From Actinomycetota bacterium (lineage in GTDB: Bacteria; Actinomycetota; Actinomycetes; S36-B12): 6,210 nucleotides of DNA. The position numbers were made by a program, and so were the translations under genes. The notes below the pieces were generated by a model. It was not told the DNA's origin. It saw only the letters and a list, made by a program, of their open reading frames with translations, and did no database searches. The stretch spans positions 1 to 6,210 of the forward strand of contig WLND01000113.1 of assembly GCA_009726075.1 (NCBI GenBank), written 5' to 3'. Of this stretch, positions 1 to 6,036 are shown piece by piece (position 1 is the first letter of the stretch; the number at the start of each line of letters is the position of its first letter).

Positions 1-630
<630 letters not shown>

Positions 631-646
631 GAACGACGCTGTAAAG

Positions 647-699
647 AGAACCGGAACAGGGTGGACGCCTTTCACGAGGCGTCCACCCTGTTCGGTTCT
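647..699 (+). terminator. Strong hairpin terminator after ahcY
   Basis: A 16-bp perfect stem (655-670 with 677-692) closes a 6-base loop. It is extended by a 7-bp outer stem (647-653 with 693-699) across one bulged G at 654, making 23 base pairs in all. It starts 16 bases after the ahcY stop. There is no run of T after the stem, as is common for actinobacterial terminators. Because ahcY and the minus-strand operon converge here, the near-symmetric stem could stop transcription from either side. The structure is seen directly; the terminator role is inferred. Confidence 0.88.
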
Positions 700-816
700 G
701 TCGTGCGTGATCGGCGTCCCTATAGGCCTGGCCCGGGCGGTTGCACCGTTCACGTGGTGTGAGGGCCTGACCTGATCACGCCCGGCCTCAAGGAATCCAC
801 CCAGTGCTCTGGCGGA
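700..816. other. Convergent intergenic stretch
   Basis: No gene is seen between the ahcY terminator and the stop of the PPOX gene. A weak imperfect hairpin (761-767 with 784-789, one bulged base, 16-base loop) might help end the minus-strand transcript, but it is far weaker than the 647-699 stem and could be chance in GC-rich DNA. Confidence 0.4.
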
Positions 817-1203
817 CTAGCCGACGACTCGCCGCTCCATCTTGGGAATCCCCGGCGTGGTGTCGTTGATCGCCCAGCTGATGATCACCTCGGGGGAGAT
901 GCGGAATCTCTCGCCACCGCCGTTCACCTCGACGATGCACGACCCGATGATCTTGATGCCGCGGGGTGACCACGGGCTGACCGCGGCGAGGTCGTCGATG
1001 ACGACCGTGGCACGCGGGTTCGCCGTGACGTTCTTGTAGCGAACGGTCTTCGCGATATCGAAGCCGGCGGTGACGATGTCATCACCGTCCACCTCGAAGA
1101 CCACGGGTGCGACGTCCGGGCGGCCGGTGGGCGATGCCGTGGCGAAGCGCATCAGCGGCTGGGTGCGCAGGTACTCGATCTCTGCAGGGGTGAAGGCACT
1201 CAT
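817..1203 (-). CDS. PPOX-class F420-dependent oxidoreductase family protein
   Basis: Small cytosolic split-barrel protein of 128 aa, of the pyridoxamine-5'-phosphate-oxidase-like fold that in actinobacteria often binds the deazaflavin F420. It resembles the short Rv2061c/MSMEG_5819-type subgroup. Recognisable segments are FTPAEIEYL at the N-terminus (residues 4-12), LMRFATASPTGRPDVAPVVFEVDGDDI (about 17-43), the TVRYKNVTANPRATVVIDDLA core (53-73), PWSPRGIKIIGS (78-88) and the subgroup ending RISPEVIISWAIN (101-113). Two adjacent ATG codons could start it. The second, at 1203, was chosen because AGGAG at 1210-1214 lies 6 bases from it but only 3 from the first at 1206. The gene follows the isomerase-like gene by 15 bases and its ribosome site lies in that gap, so the two form an operon, probably under the SoxR-type promoter at 1534-1564. 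Family assignment is firm. The substrate is unknown, and the cofactor (F420 rather than FMN or haem) is inferred. Confidence 0.88.
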   Translation of the reverse strand: MSAFTPAEIEYLRTQPLMRFATASPTGRPDVAPVVFEVDGDDIVTAGFDIAKTVRYKNVTANPRATVVIDDLAAVSPWSPRGIKIIGSCIVEVNGGGERFRISPEVIISWAINDTTPGIPKMERRVVG

Positions 1204-1218
1204 CATTGGCTCCTGAGC

Positions 1219-1491
1219 TCAGCGCTGGACGGGGAGATTGATCGGGTAGATGTCGAGGGACCACCACTTCGCCATAGGAAGCGAGACAACCGTCTCGCGA
1301 GCTGCATCTGCGTCGTCTGCGAAGATCTCCAGGAAGACGGTGCCGCGCTCGAGAGTCGACAGGTAGAGGGCGCCAACACGTCCAGCGGCCTTGAGCTCTG
1401 CCACCTTGGCTTGCTCCTCGGCCACGACGGTCATGACCTCGGCCATGTCGGTTCCGGCGGTGAACGTGCAGACGACCATGAATGAGTGCAT
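1219..1491 (-). CDS. Muconolactone delta-isomerase-like small protein
   Basis: Protein of 90 aa with the look of the muconolactone isomerase family, a ferredoxin-like alpha/beta fold that assembles into multimers: MHSFMVVCTF as first strand, a charged helix (about 16-36), the VGALYLSTLERGTVFLEIFADDADAARETVVSLPMAKWWSLDIYPI region, and a short C-terminus. The pattern SLPM.....LDIYPI matches the SLPLFPYMDIEV-type segment of muconolactone isomerases. The family also contains proteins of unknown function, and no other catechol or beta-ketoadipate gene lies nearby, so true muconolactone isomerase activity is doubtful. The start at 1491 is supported by AAGGAA six bases upstream. A longer frame to 1551 is rejected because it would run through the promoter and SoxR box. 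It is the first gene of an operon with the PPOX gene. Its likely role alongside SoxR is handling a cyclic or quinone-like compound, which is inference. Confidence 0.78.
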   Translation of the reverse strand: MHSFMVVCTFTAGTDMAEVMTVVAEEQAKVAELKAAGRVGALYLSTLERGTVFLEIFADDADAARETVVSLPMAKWWSLDIYPINLPVQR

Positions 1492-1503
1492 GTGACTTCC
1501 TTG
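1492..1503 (-). promoter_or_regulatory. Ribosome binding site of the isomerase-like gene
   Basis: On the minus strand this stretch reads CAAGGAAGTCAC immediately before the ATG at 1491. The AAGGAAG purine run fixes the start and argues against the 20-residue longer N-terminus. Confidence 0.75.
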
Positions 1504-1533
1504 TTGTCGTTGAGAGGGGTGCCTGATGACCCA

Positions 1534-1564
1534 AGCCTGCAACCTTAACAATGGTTGAGGTCAA
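1534..1564 (-). promoter_or_regulatory. SoxR-type promoter with 19-bp spacer, driving the isomerase/PPOX operon
   Basis: On the minus strand a consensus-like -35 box TTGACC (1564-1559) is followed by exactly 19 bases and a poor -10 box CAGGCT (1539-1534). The overlong 19-bp spacer is the hallmark of promoters that MerR-family activators, including SoxR, open by twisting the DNA. The spacer carries an SoxR-box-like palindrome. Transcription would begin near 1527, leaving a leader of about 36 bases before the ATG at 1491. Elements and spacing are seen; activation by the adjacent SoxR is inferred. Confidence 0.72.
1543..1560 (-). promoter_or_regulatory. SoxR box (operator)
   Basis: The minus strand reads CCTCAACCATTGTTAAGG, an 18-base imperfect palindrome with 7 of 9 pairs matching. 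It closely parallels the E. coli soxS operator, CCTCAAGTTAACTTGAGG, in length, in its CCTCAA half-site and in its placement between -35 and -10. It lies 20 bases upstream of the soxR start, so bound SoxR could also affect its own transcription. The match is seen; binding is inferred. Confidence 0.75.
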
Positions 1565-1568
1565 GTGC

Positions 1569-1574
1569 TAGCGT
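1569..1574 (+). promoter_or_regulatory. Putative -10 box of a leaderless soxR transcript
   Basis: TAGCGT fits the actinobacterial TANNNT -10 pattern and ends seven bases before the soxR ATG, so transcription would begin at or next to the start codon. No Shine-Dalgarno sequence is visible before 1581, which agrees with a leaderless message. No good -35 box is seen at 16-18 bases, so this is a tentative call. Confidence 0.45.
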
Positions 1575-1580
1575 CATGGA

Positions 1581-2078
1581 ATGACCGTCGATGCCTGCAC
1601 CCTTCCCACGCTCACGGTCGGCCAGCTCGCCGAGCGAAGCGGTCTGGCCGTCTCGGCCCTGCACTTCTACGAGCGCTCCGGGCTCATTCGCAGCACCCGC
1701 GATACCGGCAACCGCCGCCGCTACACTCGCGACACCCTGCGCCGTCTCGCGTTCATCCGAGCCTCCCAGCGCGTGGGAATCCCCCTGGCCGAGATCAAGC
1801 AGGCGCTGGACTCCCTTCCCCGACGGCGCACCCCGCGCGAGGCCGACTGGTTTACCCTGTCGACGAAGTGGCAGCGTCGCCTCAACGATCAGATCGAGCA
1901 ACTGACGCGATTGCGCGAGGACCTCACCAACTGCATCGGCTGCGGCTGCTTGTCTTTCTCGCGCTGCCAGTTGGTGAACGCCGATGACGTCATGGCTGCC
2001 GAGGGCGCCGGCGCCCGACGACTTGAGCCGGGCACGCCTCGGCCCGACCCCTACGAGTGCTGCCCGCTTGGCGCGTGA
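1581..2078 (+). CDS. soxR: Redox-sensitive transcriptional activator SoxR (MerR family, [2Fe-2S])
   Basis: Cytosolic dimeric regulator of 165 aa, within the usual 140-180 for SoxR. The winged-helix DNA-binding domain spans about residues 11-80 and contains LTVGQLAERSGLAVSALHFYERSGLI, the SoxR version of the MerR helix-turn-helix, then NRRRYTRDTLRRLAFI. A long dimerisation helix (about 90-117, containing KWQRRLNDQIEQLTRLREDL) leads to the iron-sulphur site CX2CXCX5C: C118, C121, C123 and C129. All four ligands are present, so the protein should sense oxidation or redox-cycling compounds rather than metals. A tail rich in Gly, Arg and Pro ends with an extra Cys pair (C160-C161). The start is fixed by an in-frame TAG at 1569; another ATG at 1576 is out of frame. 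The gene is divergent from the isomerase/PPOX operon, with an SoxR box in the shared region. In actinobacteria SoxR usually controls a few oxidoreductase, monooxygenase and transporter genes rather than a soxS gene. Confidence 0.94.
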   Translation: MTVDACTLPTLTVGQLAERSGLAVSALHFYERSGLIRSTRDTGNRRRYTRDTLRRLAFIRASQRVGIPLAEIKQALDSLPRRRTPREADWFTLSTKWQRRLNDQIEQLTRLREDLTNCIGCGCLSFSRCQLVNADDVMAAEGAGARRLEPGTPRPDPYECCPLGA

Positions 2079-2361
2079 CGAACGAGCGGCGTGCGTCAAC
2101 TGCCCTCGGTCCGCCACCTAGCGATCAGTGCGGCGCCCATGGATCCGCAGCTAGGACAGGCCAGTTACCCGCACGCCGACGCAGAGGCGGCATCCAAGGT
2201 CGCCTCTCGCTGACCGGTCGTTGATTGGTGGGTGGACGTTCACTCCGGGGCGCCGACTGCTGAATCGGCCAGACAGCGGGCCTACGGTCGAACTGAGCGC
2301 TCTACGAGCGACCACTCTGTTGGCGCCGTTGGCGGCGTTCGACGATCGAAGGGAGGCGGCC
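2079..2361. other. Intergenic stretch between soxR and the SRPBCC gene
   Basis: No convincing gene is seen in these 283 bases. A small hairpin at 2183-2207 (7-bp stem AGAGGCG/CGCCTCT, 11-base loop) is a weak candidate for the soxR terminator. A TACGGT at 2286-2291 fits the TANNNT -10 pattern for the downstream genes but has no clear -35 partner. An in-frame TTG at 2221 would lengthen the SRPBCC protein by 47 residues, but that stretch has no family resemblance and no ribosome site. Confidence 0.4.
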
Positions 2362-2850
2362 ATGGCGAAATACGAGTGCGTTGACGAGATGACGATCGAG
2401 GCGACCCCATCGGAATGCTTCGAGTCCCTCATCGACGAGGGGGCCGGGCGCACCGCCTGGTGGGAGCCCTATGTCGTGATCGAGCCGAAGGGCGAGATTC
2501 CGGCGGGCCAGCCCGGCGCTGAGATGATCCATCGTGCGAGCCCTGACGGGACGACAGATCGCTACTGGTCGACGTCGCGGATGACCGTCCGCGTCGCTGA
2601 GATCGAACGTGATCGTCGCATCGTCCTCACGGAGGAGGACGGTGACTTTCAGGGATTCGAGGAGTGGACGTTTGAGCCGATGGACGGTGATCGCACCCTG
2701 ATACGGGTGCATTGGGTTGCTGACCCGCGGGGCTGGATGCGGCTGTGGTCGATGTTCGGGGGCGTTGTCGAAGACCATTCGCTGATCGTCCGAGAGGGCC
2801 TTCGTGGCATGGAGCGGCATGTGGCCCAGCGCCGAAGGACGCGGGGGTAG
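2362..2850 (+). CDS. SRPBCC-superfamily (START/Bet v1-like) protein
   Basis: Predicted soluble protein of 162 aa with the helix-grip pattern of the SRPBCC superfamily, which binds hydrophobic ligands or acts as a small cyclase/hydrolase-like domain. After MAKYECVDEMTIEATPSECFESLIDE (the first strand and short helices typical of polyketide cyclase/dehydrase-like members) come alternating strands, including STSRMTVRVAEIERDRRIVLTEED (70-93) and GFEEWTFEPMDGDRTLIRVHWVAD (98-121). A final long amphipathic helix runs from about 125 to 156 and includes VEDHSLIVREGLRGMERHVAQRRR. No catalytic residues can be assigned. The ATG at 2362 is chosen because GGGAGG lies five bases upstream. It is followed 19 bases later by the CPBP gene and may share its transcript with that gene and the mtrA locus. 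Ligand and role are unknown. Confidence 0.82.
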   Translation: MAKYECVDEMTIEATPSECFESLIDEGAGRTAWWEPYVVIEPKGEIPAGQPGAEMIHRASPDGTTDRYWSTSRMTVRVAEIERDRRIVLTEEDGDFQGFEEWTFEPMDGDRTLIRVHWVADPRGWMRLWSMFGGVVEDHSLIVREGLRGMERHVAQRRRTRG

Positions 2851-2869
2851 CGGGCGATACCGTCGAGGC

Positions 2870-3631
2870 ATGGCCGAGCCCCGCCCCGTTGTCGCTGACT
2901 ACCCAGGGTGCCCAGAGACCGTCACGGCAGCCGTGGCTCAGGGGCGGGTGCTTCGAAGTCCTCGGTGGGGCCTGTGGGATGTCGTCGGCACTCTCGTGTC
3001 GATGGTCCTGCTCGGCGGCGCGGCTTCGGCATCGCTGGCCATGATCGGTGCATCGGTGGGGGCAGTGGTGATCGTGGGCAGCCTTGCCGGCTGGGTCGGG
3101 CTGGCGGGCTGGCCGATGATGGCGACTCGACTGCGAGGCAATGGCCCGCGCATCGACCTGGGCCTGAGCCTGAGCTGGCGCGAGGCCCGACTCGGCGTCG
3201 GGGTGGGGCTGGTCGCCCTGTTCGCGGCGGCAATCGTGACGGCGATCAGTGCTGCGGTGTTCGGCGAATTCGACTCGACGGCGGGCGACCTCGCCCGTGA
3301 GATGCAGGGCGAGGGCAACCGGCTCGCGATGATCGCCTTCGGGCTGGCGATCGTCGTGGGGGCGCCGATCGCAGAGGAACTGGCGTTCCGGGGGCTGCTG
3401 TTCGCAAGCCTTCGAAAGCGCGGCGTCGGCCCGGTCGCAACGGTCGTGCTGACTGCCGTCGCGTTCTCGCTCTTTCACTTCGAGCCGGTACGGATCGCCG
3501 TCCTGCTCACCATTGGGCTCATTCTCGGTGCGGCTCGGGCTCGAAGCGGCTCCCTCGGCGTCTCGATTGTCGCCCACGCGGTGAACAATGCCCCGGGAGC
3601 CATTTTCGTCATCCTCGGGCTGCAGGGGTGA
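2870..3631 (+). CDS. CPBP-family intramembrane metalloprotease (CAAX protease-like)
   Basis: Multi-pass membrane protein of 253 aa in the CPBP (CAAX prenyl protease 2/abortive-infection-like) family. The family signatures are all present. Motif 1 is EELAFRG with E169, E170 and R174 (EExxxR). Motif 2 is FSLFH (199-203), supplying His203. Motif 3 is HAVNN with His236 and N240 (HxxxN). Hydrophobic segments lie at about 36-60, 62-85, 106-131, 151-168, 188-201, 207-222 and 229-250, after a short polar N-terminus. The catalytic glutamates and histidines are intact, so it should be active, but bacterial substrates of this family are mostly unknown. The start at 2870 was chosen because it follows the SRPBCC stop; its ribosome site is poor (GAGG one base away). 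ATGs at 2819 and 2804 would overlap the upstream gene and remain possible. It ends 12 bases before mtrA, suggesting shared transcription and perhaps an envelope role. Confidence 0.87.
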   Translation: MAEPRPVVADYPGCPETVTAAVAQGRVLRSPRWGLWDVVGTLVSMVLLGGAASASLAMIGASVGAVVIVGSLAGWVGLAGWPMMATRLRGNGPRIDLGLSLSWREARLGVGVGLVALFAAAIVTAISAAVFGEFDSTAGDLAREMQGEGNRLAMIAFGLAIVVGAPIAEELAFRGLLFASLRKRGVGPVATVVLTAVAFSLFHFEPVRIAVLLTIGLILGAARARSGSLGVSIVAHAVNNAPGAIFVILGLQG

Positions 3632-3643
3632 CACCATAGGCCC

Positions 3644-4345
3644 ATGAGCACCCCCTCAGGTTTGGCAACACGCGGGCGCATCCTTGTCGTCGACGATGAC
3701 CTTGCGCTCGCTGAGATGCTCGGAATCGTGCTGCGCGGCGAGGGGTTCGATCCGGTGTTCTGCGCCGACGGGGCCGAGGCCGTGCAGGTGTTTCGCGATA
3801 GCCAGCCCGATCTGATCCTCTTGGACCTCATGCTGCCCGGTTTGGGCGGCATCGACATCTGCCGCGCGATCCGCCTCGAATCAGGCGTCCCGATCGTCAT
3901 GCTCACCGCCAAGAGCGACACGGTCGACGTCGTCGTCGGCCTCGAATCCGGTGCTGACGACTACATCGTCAAGCCGTTCAAGCCGAAGGAACTCGTCGCC
4001 CGGATTCGTGCGCGGGTTCGGCGCCATGACGAGGGCGCACCAGCCACGCTCGCCATCAGCGACGTCTCGATCGATGTCGTCGGCCACACGGTGTCGCGGG
4101 CCGGCTGCGTCGTGGCGCTCACCCCCCTCGAGTTCGACCTCCTCGTGTGCCTGGCGCGCCGGCCGGGGCAGGTGTTCACCAGGGAGGTCCTGCTTCAGGA
4201 GGTCTGGGGCTATCGCCATGCCGCAGATACCCGCCTGGTCAATGTGCACGTGCAACGCCTGCGGGCGAAGATCGAGCATGACCCGGAGCGTCCGGAAATC
4301 GTCCTGACAGTCCGGGGTGTCGGCTACAAGGCCGGCACGGCCTGA
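3644..4345 (+). CDS. mtrA: Two-component response regulator MtrA (OmpR/PhoB family)
   Basis: DNA-binding response regulator of 233 aa that controls cell-wall, division and osmotic or developmental genes in actinobacteria. The receiver domain (about 12-127) has the acidic pair D17-D18 in ILVVDDD, phosphoacceptor D61 in LLDLMLPG, T88 in VMLTAK, Y107 and K110 in DDYIVKPFKPKELVARIRAR. The winged-helix domain (about 135-230) has LTPLEFDLLVCLAR, QVFTREVLLQEVWGYRHAADTRLVNVHVQRLRAKIE and the ending LTVRGVGYKAG. Long stretches match mycobacterial MtrA nearly word for word (ADTRLVNVHVQRLRAK, GLESGADDYI), so this is an orthologue, not just a relative. The N-terminus is a few residues longer than in mycobacteria. 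No strong ribosome site precedes the ATG. It is preceded closely by the CPBP gene and followed 14 bases later by its kinase gene mtrB. Confidence 0.97.
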   Translation: MSTPSGLATRGRILVVDDDLALAEMLGIVLRGEGFDPVFCADGAEAVQVFRDSQPDLILLDLMLPGLGGIDICRAIRLESGVPIVMLTAKSDTVDVVVGLESGADDYIVKPFKPKELVARIRARVRRHDEGAPATLAISDVSIDVVGHTVSRAGCVVALTPLEFDLLVCLARRPGQVFTREVLLQEVWGYRHAADTRLVNVHVQRLRAKIEHDPERPEIVLTVRGVGYKAGTA

Positions 4346-4359
4346 GGTCCGCTCGAACG

Positions 4360-6036
4360 ATGCCATGGACTGATGCCCTGCTCACGGGGCCTCGCCTGCT
4401 GCTTCGCATGTGGCGGCGTTCGCTGCTCCTGCGCGTGACAGCAACCACGCTGGTGCTTTCGGCAGTAGTCATGACCGTCCTTGGATTCTCCCTGCTGTCG
4501 CGCGTCACGACGGGACTCCTCAGTTCGAAGGACCGCATTGCCGTGGGCGAGGCCGCTGCGGGCCTCGGCGAGGCACAGCGACTCCTCGACGCTGCCGACA
4601 CCGGGCCGACGACGCCGTCGGCGTCACGCCTTGTCGACTCGGTGGTGAGCGCACTCGCGTCTCGGGCGGGATCGCCTGGTCAATTCGACGTGCTGCTCCT
4701 GTCGTCGAGCGGGGCAGCCGACGAGCCCGAACGCGGCACGAACCTGGTTGCGGTCTCGAGTGTGCCGACCGACCTGCGCGCGGCGGTGGTCTCCTCGCAG
4801 CGGCAATCCTGGACGTATTCGGAGATTCGATTCCTTGACGGACGGACGACTCCGGGCCTTGTCATCGGGGCACCGCTCGACATCCCCACGGTTGGAGCCT
4901 ATGAGCTCTACTACCTGTTTCCCCTTGCACAGGAACAGGACACGCTTGATCTGGTCCGTGGAGCAGTGGTGCTCACGGGGGTGCTCCTCGTCGGTCTCCT
5001 TGCATTCGTGGCCTGGCTTGTCACCAGGCAGGTGGTCGCTCCGGTGAGAGCGGCCGCCCAGACTGCGAGTCGGTTCTCCGAGGGACACCTGTCCGAACGC
5101 GTACGAGTCAAGGGCGACGACGATCTGGCGCGGCTCGCCTCGTCCTTCAACGGAATGGCGGCGAGTCTCCAACGCCAGATCAAGCAGCTCGAGGGGCTCT
5201 CGCGGGTCCAGCAGCGCTTCGTCTCGGACGTGTCGCACGAACTGCGAACCCCCCTGACCACCATTCGCATGGCGGCAGACGTGATGTTCGAGCACCGGTC
5301 GGAGTTCGAGGCACCGACCGCGCGTGCCGCAGAGCTCCTGCAGACCCAACTCGATCGGTTCGAGGCGCTGCTCGTCGATCTCCTCGAGATCTCGCGGTTC
5401 GACGCGGGAGCCGCGGTGCTCGATGCCGACCAGGTCGATGTCGCAAGCCTGGTGGGCAGGGTGCTCGAGGGCTCTGGGCCGCTCGCCGACCGGCTCGGTA
5501 CGTCGCTGCGCCTCCATGCGGAGGATGGGCAATACCTCGTGAACGGCGACTCGCGACGAATCGACCGCATCGTCCGCAACCTCATTGACAATGCGGTTGA
5601 GCACGGCGGAGCGCGGGGCATCGATGTCACCGTCGGGAAGAACGAGACCGCCGTCGCGGTCACCGTGCGCGACTACGGGGTCGGGCTACGCCCGGGGGAA
5701 TCGTCCTTGGTATTCAACAGATTCTGGCGAGCAGACCCAGCGAGGGCGCGTACGACCGGCGGCACCGGACTCGGTCTTGCGATCTCCCTCGAGGATGCAC
5801 GGCTCCACGGCGGTTGGCTCGAGGCCTGGGGCGAGCCCGGCCGAGGAGCCTGCTTTCGGCTGACCCTGCCCCGGAGGATACGCACCCCGATTGCGGAGTC
5901 GCCGCTTCCGCTGGCACCAGACGACCTCGCCTCGGAGTCGACCCTCGAGCAGGCGCCTGCGGCTCACGTGCCCGGTGCGACCGCGCGGATCGATGCGACG
6001 GCCCGATTCGCTATCGAGAGCAGGTCGGAGTCGTGA
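4360..6036 (+). CDS. mtrB: Two-component sensor histidine kinase MtrB
   Basis: Membrane sensor kinase of 558 aa, close to the roughly 570 of mycobacterial MtrB, that phosphorylates MtrA. An N-terminal membrane segment (about 22-48) and a second (about 201-222) bracket an extracytoplasmic domain of some 150 residues. Then come a HAMP linker (about 222-275, VTRQVVAPVR...FSEGHLSERV), the HisKA domain with phosphoacceptor H293 in SDVSHELRTPLTTIRMAADVM, and the ATPase domain. That domain has the N box IVRNLIDNAVEHG (N407, N411), the G1 box DYGVGL (438-443), the F-box region FNRFWRADPARARTTGG, and the G2 box GGTGLGLAI (467-475). The tail after about 505 is Pro/Ala/Ser-rich and likely disordered. 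No strong ribosome site is seen near the ATG at 4360, so translational coupling to mtrA is likely. The stop codon overlaps the lpqB start. Confidence 0.96.
   Translation: MPWTDALLTGPRLLLRMWRRSLLLRVTATTLVLSAVVMTVLGFSLLSRVTTGLLSSKDRIAVGEAAAGLGEAQRLLDAADTGPTTPSASRLVDSVVSALASRAGSPGQFDVLLLSSSGAADEPERGTNLVAVSSVPTDLRAAVVSSQRQSWTYSEIRFLDGRTTPGLVIGAPLDIPTVGAYELYYLFPLAQEQDTLDLVRGAVVLTGVLLVGLLAFVAWLVTRQVVAPVRAAAQTASRFSEGHLSERVRVKGDDDLARLASSFNGMAASLQRQIKQLEGLSRVQQRFVSDVSHELRTPLTTIRMAADVMFEHRSEFEAPTARAAELLQTQLDRFEALLVDLLEISRFDAGAAVLDADQVDVASLVGRVLEGSGPLADRLGTSLRLHAEDGQYLVNGDSRRIDRIVRNLIDNAVEHGGARGIDVTVGKNETAVAVTVRDYGVGLRPGESSLVFNRFWRADPARARTTGGTGLGLAISLEDARLHGGWLEAWGEPGRGACFRLTLPRRIRTPIAESPLPLAPDDLASESTLEQAPAAHVPGATARIDATARFAIESRSES

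Noticed and set aside
1219..1491. Calling the 90-aa protein a true muconolactone isomerase (catC) of catechol breakdown
   Set aside because: Family resemblance is real, but there is no catA, catB or ketoadipate gene nearby, and the SoxR-controlled context suggests a different role.
1492..1551. 20-residue N-terminal extension of the isomerase-like protein (ATG at 1551)
   Set aside because: It would start inside the SoxR box and upstream of the predicted transcription start; the ATG at 1491 has a good ribosome site and matches the family N-terminus.
1545..2117. 190-codon minus-strand frame opposite soxR
   Set aside because: Antisense to a confidently identified SoxR; no domain resemblance.
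2183..2207. Hairpin as soxR terminator
   Set aside because: Only seven base pairs with an 11-base loop, 105 bases after the stop and without a T run; too weak to list as a terminator in this GC-rich context.
2221..2361. TTG-initiated 47-residue extension of the SRPBCC protein
   Set aside because: No ribosome site, Arg/Leu-rich non-family sequence, while the ATG at 2362 has GGGAGG at ideal spacing.
2627..3637. 336-codon open frame on the minus strand
   Set aside because: It lies opposite the CPBP gene and the SRPBCC 3' end, has a His/Arg/Pro/Gln-rich, low-complexity translation with no family resemblance, and arises from GC-rich third positions of the real genes.
4624..5604. 326-codon open frame on the minus strand
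   Set aside because: Antisense to the conserved MtrB coding region; the translation shows no recognisable domain and is Arg/His-rich, typical of a shadow frame.
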